64,000 nucleotides of DNA from Aureimonas sp. ME7 (lineage in GTDB: Bacteria; Pseudomonadota; Alphaproteobacteria; Rhizobiales; Rhizobiaceae), in contig NZ_CAJCKW010000006.1 in assembly GCF_903970965.1 (NCBI RefSeq), positions 234,435-298,434 of the forward strand. The letters are read 5' to 3'. Each line of letters starts with the position of its first letter. Positions within the stretch are counted from its first letter, which is position 1. Positions 18,006 to 26,509 of this stretch are shown one piece after another. The notes beneath the pieces are model-generated. The model saw nothing but the letters and a program-made list of their open reading frames with translations, was not told where the DNA came from and did no database searches. The position numbers were made by a program, and so were the translations under genes.

Positions 18006-18839
18006 TCAGTTGGCGACGGTGAAGGGGACGCCTTCCAGCGTTTCCGGGAACGCGGGCAGCGGCTGGTCCAGCCACTTCTCGCTGACCTTCTCCAGCTCGC
18101 CGTTGCCCTTGATCTTGTCGATGAACTGGTTGAGCCAAGCATTCATCTCGGCATCGCCCGGACGGGTGGTCACACCCATCCATTGTTCGTTGAACACCAG
18201 CTTCTGCTCGAAGTCGTTGCCCGGCGCAGCCCTGTCGAGGTTGATCTTGTAGGTGGTGTTGCCGCCGATGGCATCCACCTGGCCCGACACGAGCGCCTGA
18301 ATGTTGGAACTGTCGTCGTCGAAGCGCCGAATGTTGGGAGAATCGCCCAGGAGCTCCGTGATCGCCTTGTCCTGTGCGGCCCCGCGCGGCACGCCGATGC
18401 GGAGGTTGCGGGCGTCCTCGATCGTCTCGATCTTGTTCTTGGCGCTGGACAGGAGGATGATCTTCAGGCCGGCATAGGGCTTGGTGAACTGCACCACCTT
18501 GGCGCGGTCCGGGTACATGCCCATGACGGCCATTTGGACGTCCACCTTGTTGGTCAGAAGGTTGGGGATCCGAGCGGCCACGGCGTTGGACACGAACTCC
18601 ACCTTGACGCCGAGTTCCTCGGCCATGAGCTTGGCGACGTCGACATCGTAGCCGATGTTCTGTCCGCTCGCGTCGATCGAACCCCAGGGAGCCTGTTCTC
18701 CCATCACGCCGACGCGCACGACCCCGGCGCTCTTGATCTTCTCCAACGTCTGCGCGCTCGCCGTCGACAGGCCCCCGACGAGACCGAAGCCGGCGACCAG
18801 CGCGAATGCGGCAACCTGAACCAGTGATTTCCTGAGCAT
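18006..18839 (-). CDS. ABC transporter substrate-binding protein, family 3 (polar amino acid type)
   Basis: 277 residues with a cleavable signal peptide (KSLVQVAAFALVAGFGLVGGL, cleavage near SASA). The mature part is a type II periplasmic binding fold: LEKIKSAGVVRVGVMGEQAPWG, GYDVDVAKLMAEELGVKVEFV, then the DVQMAVMGMYPDRAK hinge block. It delivers substrate to the permeases at 13273-14590. A divergent TetR gene and a palindrome lie upstream. A hydroaromatic acid is suggested by aroQ in the operon, but true amino-acid transport cannot be excluded. Confidence 0.9.
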   Translation of the reverse strand: MLRKSLVQVAAFALVAGFGLVGGLSTASAQTLEKIKSAGVVRVGVMGEQAPWGSIDASGQNIGYDVDVAKLMAEELGVKVEFVSNAVAARIPNLLTNKVDVQMAVMGMYPDRAKVVQFTKPYAGLKIILLSSAKNKIETIEDARNLRIGVPRGAAQDKAITELLGDSPNIRRFDDDSSNIQALVSGQVDAIGGNTTYKINLDRAAPGNDFEQKLVFNEQWMGVTTRPGDAEMNAWLNQFIDKIKGNGELEKVSEKWLDQPLPAFPETLEGVPFTVAN

Positions 18840-18946
18840 GTATCCTCCCCTTTTCCAATTTGAAACGAAACGCCGGAGCGCATCGAGCGGCGCACTCCGG
18901 TGGCAAGTCCTCCCTTGCCAAACGCCCCGAAGCCATGGAAAAAACT

Positions 18947-18962
18947 AACCAACCGGTTGGTT
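18947..18962. promoter_or_regulatory. 16-bp perfect palindrome, probable TetR operator
   Basis: AACCAACCGGTTGGTT is perfectly symmetrical and lies in the divergent gap between the binding-protein gene (start 18839, -) and the TetR gene (start 19057, +). Length and symmetry fit a TetR-dimer site. It would place the aroQ/ABC operon under this repressor. Confidence 0.65.
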
Positions 18963-19056
18963 GATGTCAACACTGCCATGGTACCGTTCCGAGCGGTCGG
19001 CATGGTGGTCGGAACATCCTCGAACGACCATCGGCGAAGAGCGGAAGGCTGTCGAT

Positions 19057-19722
19057 ATGACGATGGAAGGGAACGACGCGACCCCGGGAGGCAACGGCCT
19101 CGTCTCCGGCAGGCGCGCTCCGCAATGGCGCCGGCGAGCCCTTCTTGATTCCGCGATCACGGAATTCTCGACCTACGGCATCGGCGGCGCGCGCGTCGAT
19201 AGGATCGCGGCGCGCGCCAGCAGCAACAAGGCGATGGTTTATCATTATTTCGGCAGCAAGGAGGATCTCTACCTCGCGGCGCTGCAGGACATCTACGGCG
19301 GGATCCGAAGTGCCGAGGACCGGCTGCAGTTCGACATGGCCGATCCGCGCGCAGCCATACGGACGCTGATCGAGTTCACGTTCCGCTACTACGTCGATCA
19401 TCCCGCCTTCGTGCGGATGATCAATACGGAGAATCTTCACGGCGCCGTGCACCTGAGCGCGGCCGGAGACCTGCCCGACCTCAGTCGGCCGATCGTGGCC
19501 AAGGTGCAGGCGATCCTCGACCACGGCGTCGCGATGGGTATCTTTCGACCGGGGATCGACGCGATCGACCTCTACATATCGATCTCGGCGCTGGGCTTCA
19601 CCTACGTATCGAACCGCCACACGCTCAGGGTTCTGTTCGGCCGCGAGCTGCTGGCGACGGAGGCGATCGACCGGCGGCTGGAAACGATCACCGACATGAT
19701 CCTGCGCTTCGTGGAAGCCTAG
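19057..19722 (+). CDS. TetR-family transcriptional regulator
   Basis: 221 residues from ATG 19057, with GGAAGG upstream; an in-frame ATG at 18961 would overlap the palindrome and extend the N-terminus by 32 residues without family support. HTH at about residues 25-70: RRALLDSAITEFSTYGIGGARVDRIAARASSNKAMVYHYFGSKEDLY (quoted in part as the core). The C-terminal ligand domain contains IRTLIEFTFRYYVDHPAFVRMIN. Probably represses the divergent aroQ/ABC operon. Confidence 0.9.
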   Translation: MTMEGNDATPGGNGLVSGRRAPQWRRRALLDSAITEFSTYGIGGARVDRIAARASSNKAMVYHYFGSKEDLYLAALQDIYGGIRSAEDRLQFDMADPRAAIRTLIEFTFRYYVDHPAFVRMINTENLHGAVHLSAAGDLPDLSRPIVAKVQAILDHGVAMGIFRPGIDAIDLYISISALGFTYVSNRHTLRVLFGRELLATEAIDRRLETITDMILRFVEA

Positions 19723-19806
19723 GTCCGCGAGCCCACCTCCTTCGAGCGCCATGGAGGCGGCCGGCTCGTGCACGTTCCGGACCGGGATGGGCGTCAGCGT
19801 TCGCAA

Positions 19807-20712
19807 TCAGCGCTCTCCCAGAATTCGGCGGTAGTGGGCGACGGTCAGCGCGATCCCCTCGGCCAATGTCGTGCGCGGCTTCAGGCCGAGGATTCTCTCG
19901 GCATCGGTCGCGGCGATCTCGGACGACATCGGAACTTCGGGCCCGTCGAATCCGATCCTGGCCCCCGGCACCTGGGCGGCGATCATCGCCGCCACTTCGG
20001 CGACCTCGGCGGCTTCTCCTCCCAGCGAAATGGCATGGGCGCCGCGGTGGCTACCCGTGGCGGCCGCCACGAAGGCGGCTGCGACGTCGCCGACGAAAAT
20101 CAGATCCTGTCGGCCGGAATAGCCGATCACGTAAGGGCGGCCCGCCACGACCTCGCGGCATGCGATGGTCGGGCCCGCCGTCAACCCCACCTCGCGGCCC
20201 GGCCCGTAGACGACCGTGGGACGCAATCCGACGCTGGCGATTCCGGCATCGCTCCAATAGGCGCGGGCGCATCCCTCGCAGGCGAGCTTAAAGGCCCCGT
20301 ATATCGTCACCGGATGCGGGTATCGCCCGTCGTCGGGCCCGAACACCGCCGCGCTGCTGGCATAGGCTACCTGAGAGATGCCGTTCGCCCTGGCCGCCTC
20401 AAAGACGTTGAGCGTACCGATGACGTTGATCCGGGCGCCCAACAATGGATCGGCGGCGCAGGCCGGCGTCAGAAGAGCCGCCAGGTGAACGATCGATCCG
20501 CACCCTTCGGCCGCGCGCGCCAGCGCTTCGGCGTCGGCAATGTCACCCACGATCCAGCGCAGACGATCCGCCGCCTCGCCGACGATCTCGCGAGCGAGGC
20601 GGCGATCTTCGCTCCGATCGAAGATGCGGACCTCGCGCCCTTCCGCCAGCAGCAGCCTAGCGATCCAGCACCCCAGGAACCCGCCGCCCCCGGTCACGAG
20701 AACCGGCGTCAT
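19807..20712 (-). CDS. NAD-dependent epimerase/dehydratase (extended SDR)
   Basis: 301 residues. VLVTGGGGFLGCWIARLLLAEG opens the Rossmann fold; ASSAAVFG and YGAFK carry the catalytic Ser and the YxxxK Tyr/Lys, and LRPTVVYGPGREVG follows. Extended SDRs of this type oxidise/reduce or dehydrate sugar-like substrates. Its start overlaps the stop of the upstream barrel-protein gene (ATGA). It is a clear paralogue of the frameshifted gene at 38923-39799 (GIVHLA, HPMTVYG/HPVTIYG, YIVYGPG). Confidence 0.88.
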   Translation of the reverse strand: MTPVLVTGGGGFLGCWIARLLLAEGREVRIFDRSEDRRLAREIVGEAADRLRWIVGDIADAEALARAAEGCGSIVHLAALLTPACAADPLLGARINVIGTLNVFEAARANGISQVAYASSAAVFGPDDGRYPHPVTIYGAFKLACEGCARAYWSDAGIASVGLRPTVVYGPGREVGLTAGPTIACREVVAGRPYVIGYSGRQDLIFVGDVAAAFVAAATGSHRGAHAISLGGEAAEVAEVAAMIAAQVPGARIGFDGPEVPMSSEIAATDAERILGLKPRTTLAEGIALTVAHYRRILGER

Positions 20713-21407
20713 ACCGGGTTCCGCATGTCGTCGGCGGTCAGGCTGTAGGCCGTCTCGTAGATGGCCGAAACAGGAGCGGCCAGAAGGCCGGTCCGGGCAC
20801 ACACCGCCTCGATCTCCGGCAGAGCCGCCGCGAGACCGGGACGGGAACTCCCTTCCACCAGAAGCACCACGTCGAAGCCGCGCTCGGACATCTCGGCCCG
20901 AAGTTCGGTTTCACGCGTGCGAACACCGGAAACCTCGCTTCGCGCCAGACCCACATGAACGCAGCAAACCGAAGGCACCGCGAGCACATCCCGGGCGAGC
21001 TCGCCAGCCGTCTGGCGCAGTCTCGCCTCGGCCCCATCGCCGGTCAGGTCGAAGCGCAGCGTCGCCACGCCGCCGCCGTCCCCCCGTCCGGCTGTCGCGA
21101 TCCGATCGCAGGCGACGCGCAGGAAATTCTGGAAGCTCGGGGCGACCGCCGCGGTCCATGGGGTGGGGTGGTTCAGACGCTCGAGATAGGCGGGCGAGCG
21201 GAACACTTCGACGTCGTCGCCCGCGTAGACGGTTCCGAACACGTATCGGTCCGCCTCGGGAGCGTGAAGACGCTTGCCGGTGCAAAAACCCGGAATGGAA
21301 AGCCGCTCCGGCATGTGCTCGCGCGTATGCCATTCCACATATTCGCCGTGCTCGCCGGCAGCAATGTCGTGCCAGATGGCCAGAAAGGCCGATCCCTTCA
21401 ATCCCAA
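20709..21407 (-). CDS. Dimeric alpha/beta-barrel protein, DUF4286-like
   Basis: 232 residues starting at TTG 21407, with GGGAGAAG 3-6 bases before it; no ATG fits. The first strand and helix, FLAIWHDI ... EYVEWHTREHMPERLSIPGF, is the characteristic opening of DUF4286-type ferredoxin-like barrels; a second, weaker repeat lies around VATLRFDLTGDGAEARLRQTAGELARDVL. Function is unknown. It is coupled by ATGA to the epimerase. It belongs to the set of small barrel proteins (also 3111, 28570, 50497) that accompany dehydrogenases in this island. Confidence 0.65.
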   Translation of the reverse strand: MGLKGSAFLAIWHDIAAGEHGEYVEWHTREHMPERLSIPGFCTGKRLHAPEADRYVFGTVYAGDDVEVFRSPAYLERLNHPTPWTAAVAPSFQNFLRVACDRIATAGRGDGGGVATLRFDLTGDGAEARLRQTAGELARDVLAVPSVCCVHVGLARSEVSGVRTRETELRAEMSERGFDVVLLVEGSSRPGLAAALPEIEAVCARTGLLAAPVSAIYETAYSLTADDMRNPV

Positions 21408-21554
21408 CGTCTTCTCCCTGCCTCGATGGCAACAAGGAACGGACCAACCCGCTTGACAGGCCAACTCTCGCCCCCGTAATTGGGATACTAGAATGTTAGA
21501 TGGACTTGCTGTCAAGTTCATAGGCGAAGTCCACTCGAAGTCGCAGGGAAACGG
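21408..21554. promoter_or_regulatory. Divergent promoter region with inverted repeat
   Basis: This gap between the barrel-protein gene (-) and the SDR gene (+) is markedly more AT-rich than its surroundings around 21475-21525. ACTTG at 21504 and CAAGT at 21513 form a short inverted repeat, and CTA...TAG brackets 21488-21499. A GntR regulator is encoded close by (23283) and could bind here; this is positional inference. Confidence 0.35.
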
Positions 21555-22298
21555 ATGGCACAGACACAGGAAACCCAGCGGGTCGCGATCGTGACAGGAG
21601 GCGCCGGCGGGCTGGGGTTCGCGATCGCCGAGCGACTGGCCGACCAGGGGCACGTCGTCGCCATCTGGGATCTGGACGAGGAGCGCGCCGGGGCCGCCGC
21701 CGCCCGGTTGCCGAAAGCCCATGGCTACGGCGTGGACGTGACGGATCGCGCCGCCGTGGATGCGGCGATGTCGCGCGTTGTCGACGAATTCGGCCCCTTG
21801 GGCATCCTCGTCAACAGCGCCGGCCACAACGGACCGCTCGAGGCGTTCGCCGACTATCCCTTCGACGGCTGGCGGTTCGTGATGACGCTCAATCTCGACG
21901 CGGTGTTCCACTGCTGCCAAGCCGGTGTGCGCGAGATGCTGAAGACCGGCTACGGCCGCATCGTCAACCTGGCCTCCATCGCCGGCAAGGAAGGGAACCC
22001 GAACGCCGTGGCCTATTCCGCCTCCAAGGCGGGCGTCATCGGGCTGACCAAGTCGGTCGGCAAGGAGCTGGCCACAACGCAGATCCGCGTGAACTGCGTG
22101 ACGCCGGCCGCGATCGAGACGGAGATGCTGAGCCAGCTGACACCCGAGTTCAAAGCCTTCGTGACCTCCAAGATTCCGGTGGGTCGCCTGGGTCGCGCCG
22201 AGGAGGTCGCCTCGCTCGTCGCCTGGCTCGCCTCGGAGGAATGCTCGTTCTCGACCGGCGCCGTGTTCGACGTGTCCGGCGGGCGCGCGACCTATTGA
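21555..22298 (+). CDS. Classical SDR-family oxidoreductase
   Basis: 247 residues. Cofactor motif TGGAGGLGFAIAERLAD, NSAGHN, catalytic Ser in NLASIAG and Tyr/Lys in YSASKAG; C-terminal GAVFDVSGGRATY. Such enzymes interconvert a secondary alcohol and a ketone with NAD(P). Seven bases separate it from the following TIM-barrel gene, so the pair is probably co-expressed. Substrate not determinable. Confidence 0.92.
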   Translation: MAQTQETQRVAIVTGGAGGLGFAIAERLADQGHVVAIWDLDEERAGAAAARLPKAHGYGVDVTDRAAVDAAMSRVVDEFGPLGILVNSAGHNGPLEAFADYPFDGWRFVMTLNLDAVFHCCQAGVREMLKTGYGRIVNLASIAGKEGNPNAVAYSASKAGVIGLTKSVGKELATTQIRVNCVTPAAIETEMLSQLTPEFKAFVTSKIPVGRLGRAEEVASLVAWLASEECSFSTGAVFDVSGGRATY

Positions 22299-22305
22299 GA
22301 CCGCC

Positions 22306-23154
22306 ATGCACAGGCTTCATTCCCTGTCGCTCGCCTATCTGACGGTTCGCGGCTGCCCGCCCCTGGAACAGGTGCGCGTGGCGGCGAAGGCGGGCTACGA
22401 CGCCACGAGCCTGCGCCTCGTCGCCCCCACGGGCGTCGCCCTTCCCCATCCGATCGTCGGCGAGGGCGCGCTGATCCGCGAGATCCGGTCGGCCTGCGCC
22501 GACCTCGGCATCGCCGTGTTCGACGGCGAGCTGCTCACGCTTCTGCCGGATACCGACGTCGAGGAATGGCTTCGCGTGCTCGACACGGCGGCCGAACTCG
22601 GCATGCCGATGATGCAGATCACCAGCGACGACGCGAACCTCGAACGCGCCGCCGGCAAGCTGGCCCGCGTCGCGGACGCGGCGGCCGAGCGCGGCATCAC
22701 CCTGGCTCTCGAACTGACCCGCTGGCGCGCCATGTCGACCGTGGCGCAGGCGCAAATCCTTGCCGAAGCGTCCGGCCGCGACAATGTCGGTGTTCTGATC
22801 GACGCCCTTCACGTGTCGCGCGCGGGCGGCAGTCCGGCCGACGTGGCCGCACTGGACCGGGACCGGGTCCTGTATCTCCAGCTCTGCGACGCCCCGGCCG
22901 AGGCGCCCGGCGACGACGCGGGCTGCATTGCGGAAGCTCGCGAGGGACGCCTTATGCCGGGCGAAGGGGAACTCTGGCTCGGCGAGCTAATGGCGGTTCT
23001 GCCGCCGGACATCACCATCAGCGTTGAGACGCCCCATGCCGGCGACGACGCCCTCGACTTCCTGACGCGGGCCGAGAAGGGCATGGCCGCGACCCGCCGC
23101 TTTCTGCGGTCTCTGGCAACCGAAGACCGGATCTCCGGCGTGCCGGGGTCCTGA
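22306..23154 (+). CDS. TIM-barrel sugar phosphate isomerase/epimerase-like protein
   Basis: 282 residues. EQVRVAAKAGYDATSLRLV, AVFDGELLTL, ITLALELTRW, VGVLIDALHVSRAGG and ITISVETPHAG are the barrel strands with candidate metal ligands (two Glu, one Asp, one His). It is a paralogue of the 15435-16262 protein. Directly follows the SDR gene. It is likely an epimerase, isomerase or dehydratase of an oxidised cyclic substrate; nothing in the sequence fixes the reaction. Confidence 0.8.
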   Translation: MHRLHSLSLAYLTVRGCPPLEQVRVAAKAGYDATSLRLVAPTGVALPHPIVGEGALIREIRSACADLGIAVFDGELLTLLPDTDVEEWLRVLDTAAELGMPMMQITSDDANLERAAGKLARVADAAAERGITLALELTRWRAMSTVAQAQILAEASGRDNVGVLIDALHVSRAGGSPADVAALDRDRVLYLQLCDAPAEAPGDDAGCIAEAREGRLMPGEGELWLGELMAVLPPDITISVETPHAGDDALDFLTRAEKGMAATRRFLRSLATEDRISGVPGS

Positions 23155-23282
23155 TGTTGAGCATCGGCGCTCCCGGCGGTAATCATCGGCATGGCGGCGT
23201 CGATCACGCACCGTCGTGGCGCGCCGGAGCCGATCGCGGCGAGCCTTGGCGAGTGGTTCGACATTGAGGAAGGCGGATCATC

Positions 23283-23990
23283 TTGAGTTCCAGACAACGA
23301 GGCTCGCTGGCCCTGCAGGTGGCCGAACGTCTGCGCCGCGCCATTCTGGACGGCGAGCTGGAACTGGGCGACGCCCTTTCGGAGGACAAGCTGGCCAGCA
23401 CGCTCGGCGTCAGCCGCAGTCCGGTGCGCGAAGCCTTCGCCGCGCTGGAGCAGCAAGGTCTCATCGACATCCGGCCGCAGCGCGGCAGCTTCGTCTTTCT
23501 GCCCACGAAGGAGGACACGGAGAACATCTGCGAGTTCCGTCGCATGATCGAGCTCGATGCGCTGCGGCTGGCCATGGAGCGGCAGGGAGCGCGCACCATC
23601 GCGGCCATGCGGGTCGCGGCCGACGACATCCGCTCGGCCCTGGCCAGCGGGGACATGCTGCGCAGCGCCAGCGCCGACACGGACTTCCACGAGGCGGCGA
23701 TCGACAACTGCGGCAACCCCTATCTCGTCAACGCCTACAGGCTGGTGTCCGGCAAGGTCGCGGCGCTTCGCTCCCATCGTTCGGCGCTCCCCACCCGCGA
23801 GCAGGCGAACGAGGAGCATTTCGTCATCATCTCGCGTCTGGAAGCGGGCGATGTCGCGGGCGCCCTGGACGAGCTCGGCACTCATATCCTGAAGATGGCC
23901 GAACGCTACGGCTTCGCCCTTGCCCCGCCGCCGCCCGGCCGTCCGGCACGCAATCTCCGGCTCGATCGCATCGGCCCTCTGTCGACCTAG
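23283..23990 (+). CDS. GntR-family regulator, FCD subgroup
   Basis: 235 residues from TTG 23283, with GAGGAAGGCGG about 7 bases upstream. N-terminal winged helix (VAERLRRAILDGELELGDALSEDKLASTLGVSRSPVREAF, in short VSRSPVREA), then an FCD ligand domain from about 80 with ICEFRRMIELDAL, DTDFHEAAIDNCGN and EEHFVIISRLEAGD, whose Asp/His residues usually hold a metal. FCD regulators sense sugar acids or carboxylates. It probably controls the SDR/isomerase unit and neighbours. Its stop is shared on opposite strands with the M24 gene. Confidence 0.9.
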   Translation: MSSRQRGSLALQVAERLRRAILDGELELGDALSEDKLASTLGVSRSPVREAFAALEQQGLIDIRPQRGSFVFLPTKEDTENICEFRRMIELDALRLAMERQGARTIAAMRVAADDIRSALASGDMLRSASADTDFHEAAIDNCGNPYLVNAYRLVSGKVAALRSHRSALPTREQANEEHFVIISRLEAGDVAGALDELGTHILKMAERYGFALAPPPPGRPARNLRLDRIGPLST

Positions 23991-25162
23991 TTCGGAGTGC
24001 CCGCGCGCGTCCAGCCACGCGCGCCGTCGCCATACGCCTCGCAGCCATCCGAGGTGACGGCCACCGTGTCCTCGAGCTTCAAGAAGCCGAGGCGTGGATG
24101 CAGCCAGGTGGTTTCCAGCGAAAGCACCATCCCCTCCCGGAGAGGGTGGAAGCGATGCCGGGCGGGATAGGGGATCGGTCCGTCGTCCATCAGTCGCGGC
24201 GCCTCGTGGGACACGAGCCCCATGCCGTGCGCCACGAAGCCGATCCGCCCTTCCCGGACGCCGGCGGTCAAAGGCAGGGCGGCGGCGAAGATGTCCTCGC
24301 CGGTGGCGCCCGAACGGATGGGCGCCCGCGCGCCCTGCTGCACCGTTCCGACGAACGCCAGGGCGTCCTCGAGCTCGGCGCCCGGCTCGCCCAGGACGGC
24401 CATCCGGCAGAGATCGCCGATATAGCCGCGATAGTTTCCGCCCGAATCGAGCGAAAGGATATCGCCCTCCCCGATCCGCTGATCGGACGGAGCGCGGTTG
24501 AAGCTCTTCCCGGCCGTGATCAGGCCATATTCGAAGACGAGGCCGCGATCGGTCTGCTGGCGGCGCAGGAACTCCACCACCTCCCGCTTGGTGCGGCCGG
24601 GCTCGAGCCAGGCGAAGGTCGCCCGCATGGCCTCCACGACCCTTTCGGACGCCGTTCTCAGATGATGGAGCTCGACGTCCGTCTTGACGGCCCGCAAGCT
24701 TTCCAGAACCTCGACGCAATCGGCGACGCGCGCGCCCGGCCGCGCCCGTTTCAGCGTCTCGAACGCATCCGCTGGCAGGAACCCTGCCTCGATCCCGATC
24801 GACTCGGCCCTGATGCCCTGCTTCGACAGATGGTCGAGGCCATGGTGCATCGCATCCACCGATCCGCGCGCCCGAAGGCGCAGATGCGCCGGCCAGAGCC
24901 GGCCCAGTTCGTGTTCGAACGTCTCGTTGGGATTGCCCACATAGGCGACGAGATCGGGGCGCCCCTTCGGATACACGACGATGGGAAGATATCGGCTCAG
25001 CCCGGTCGCATCCATGATGTCGAACATGAAGAACCGGTATCCGCCCAGAAGATACTGGACGTTGTGCTTCGACGTCACGAAGAGCACGTCCAGGCCCGCT
25101 TCCTCCATCAGGCGATCAAGGGCCGCCGCATCGAACGGAACCGGGGAAGGGGACAACGTCAT
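23987..25162 (-). CDS. M24-family metallopeptidase (Xaa-Pro aminopeptidase/creatinase type)
   Basis: 391 residues. N-terminal creatinase domain (LFVTSKHNVQYLLGGYRFFMF), C-terminal pita-bread domain with the metal ligands: two Asp in LSLDSGGNYRGYIGD, His in AHGMGL and Glu in SLETTWLHP and KLEDTV. Substrates in this group are X-Pro peptides or amidino/amide compounds such as creatine, so a peptidase role is not certain. Convergent with the GntR gene, sharing the CTAG at 23987-23990 as both stop codons. Confidence 0.88.
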   Translation of the reverse strand: MTLSPSPVPFDAAALDRLMEEAGLDVLFVTSKHNVQYLLGGYRFFMFDIMDATGLSRYLPIVVYPKGRPDLVAYVGNPNETFEHELGRLWPAHLRLRARGSVDAMHHGLDHLSKQGIRAESIGIEAGFLPADAFETLKRARPGARVADCVEVLESLRAVKTDVELHHLRTASERVVEAMRATFAWLEPGRTKREVVEFLRRQQTDRGLVFEYGLITAGKSFNRAPSDQRIGEGDILSLDSGGNYRGYIGDLCRMAVLGEPGAELEDALAFVGTVQQGARAPIRSGATGEDIFAAALPLTAGVREGRIGFVAHGMGLVSHEAPRLMDDGPIPYPARHRFHPLREGMVLSLETTWLHPRLGFLKLEDTVAVTSDGCEAYGDGARGWTRAGTPN

Positions 25163-25370
25163 TGGCGGACGGCCTTTCTGCGATCGGGCCCGTCGGCGGG
25201 CGCGGGAATGTCGTACGAAGGCGCTCGTGGGCGGTATTGCCGGCGCCCGTTCGCCTCTCTGCCGCCGCGCTTCGAAGACGGGAAACGGACGATATCGGAT
25301 CGTCCTATCACGCCCCGCCTCGCCGCACACAGCGCAGATCCGCTCCCCGCGGGCGCGGCCGCTTCGTGCG

Positions 25371-25394
25371 GCGCGGAGGCGCGGAGGCGCGGAG
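25371..25394. repeat. Three tandem copies of an 8-bp repeat
   Basis: GCGCGGAG is repeated three times head to tail, followed by a partial GCGG, in the 275-base gap between the M24 gene and the zinc dehydrogenase gene. The unit contains GGAG, so it may be slippage-derived. It lies 44 bases before the dehydrogenase start and is not needed as its ribosome site (GAAGG precedes the ATG). Confidence 0.5.
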
Positions 25395-25437
25395 GCGGCA
25401 TCCGCGAGGCATTCATACCAGGGAAGGCGATCGAAGG

Positions 25438-26445
25438 ATGAAGGCGCTTGTTTATCTCGGCCGGCAGCGGTTCGCGTTCGACGACATCGCGGATCCCGTC
25501 CCCCGGGACGGCGAGGCGGTGGTGCGGGTCGCCGCCTGCGGCATCTGCGGATCCGACATGCATGGCTACCATGACGGCGATCCCCGACGCGTTCCGCCCC
25601 TGGTGATGGGACACGAGATCGCCGGCGTCGTCGAGACAGGGGCGAGCGCAGGACGGCGCGTGGCGATCAATCCGCTCGTCACCTGCGGGAGATGCGACGC
25701 CTGCCTGTCGGGCAGGCAGCAGCTCTGCGAAAGCCAGTCGGTTCTCGGTCTGCCGCCCTATGCCGGTGGATTTGCCGAAAAGGTCCGCGTCCCCGAACGC
25801 AATCTCGTTCCCATCCCCGACACGATGGAATTGCGGGCCGCCAGCGTATGCGAGCCGGTCGCGGTGGCCTATCACGCCGTCGGGATCGCGGCGCGCCTGA
25901 CCGATCGTCCCTTGTCGGCGCTGCGGATCGCGGTTCTGGGCGGGGGCGCCATCGGCCTCGCCACGGCGCTGGTCGCCCTTTCGCGCGGGGCCGGGGCGGT
26001 GCATGTCGGGGAAACCAGCGCCGAGCGCCGGGCGACACTCCGGGCCGCCGACGGCTCGATCGCCGCCTATGATCCGGCCGGGGGCGATGGGCCGGAGGCC
26101 GGATCGGTCGATCTGGTCTTCGACGCGGTTGGAGCCAGGCAAACGCGGGAGGCCGCGTTCCGCATGGTGCGCCGTGGCGGGGCGATCGTCCATCTCGGCC
26201 TTCTGCCGGGCTCGGAAGGGGTCGACGTTCGGCGCATGACGCTCGGCGAGATCGCCTTTGCCGGATCCTACTGCTATTCCATGGTGGACTTTCGCGAGAC
26301 CCTCGCCCTTCTGGCCGCGGGCCGGCTCGGGCCGCTGGACTGGATCGAAGAACACCCCCTGTCCCAGGGAGCGGAGGCCTTTCGGGACATCGACGGCGGC
26401 CGGTTCCACAAGGGGAAGCTGATCCTGACCAACGCCATCCTATGA
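25438..26445 (+). CDS. Zinc-dependent alcohol dehydrogenase (L-gulonate/RspB-like MDR)
   Basis: 335 residues from ATG 25438 preceded by GAAGG. Catalytic zinc residues in CGICGSDMHGYH and GHEIAG; structural zinc lobe CGRCDACLSGRQQLC; Rossmann LGGGAIGLATALVAL. Relatives oxidise sugar acids and polyols. It lies 64 bases upstream of quiC and is probably co-transcribed, which makes a hydroaromatic alcohol such as shikimate or a dihydro derivative a reasonable substrate. Confidence 0.87.
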   Translation: MKALVYLGRQRFAFDDIADPVPRDGEAVVRVAACGICGSDMHGYHDGDPRRVPPLVMGHEIAGVVETGASAGRRVAINPLVTCGRCDACLSGRQQLCESQSVLGLPPYAGGFAEKVRVPERNLVPIPDTMELRAASVCEPVAVAYHAVGIAARLTDRPLSALRIAVLGGGAIGLATALVALSRGAGAVHVGETSAERRATLRAADGSIAAYDPAGGDGPEAGSVDLVFDAVGARQTREAAFRMVRRGGAIVHLGLLPGSEGVDVRRMTLGEIAFAGSYCYSMVDFRETLALLAAGRLGPLDWIEEHPLSQGAEAFRDIDGGRFHKGKLILTNAIL

Positions 26446-26509
26446 TCGCGATCCCGCCTCTCGACGTTCCTCGCCCGATGTCGGTCGTTTCCATTGACGG
26501 AGCTTGTTC

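Noticed and set aside
18961..19056. N-terminal extension of the TetR protein from ATG 18961
   Set aside because: It would start inside the operator palindrome, lacks a ribosome site and adds 32 residues without family support.
25371..25394. CRISPR or regulatory repeat array
   Set aside because: Only three directly abutting 8-bp units with no spacers; better seen as a short tandem repeat.
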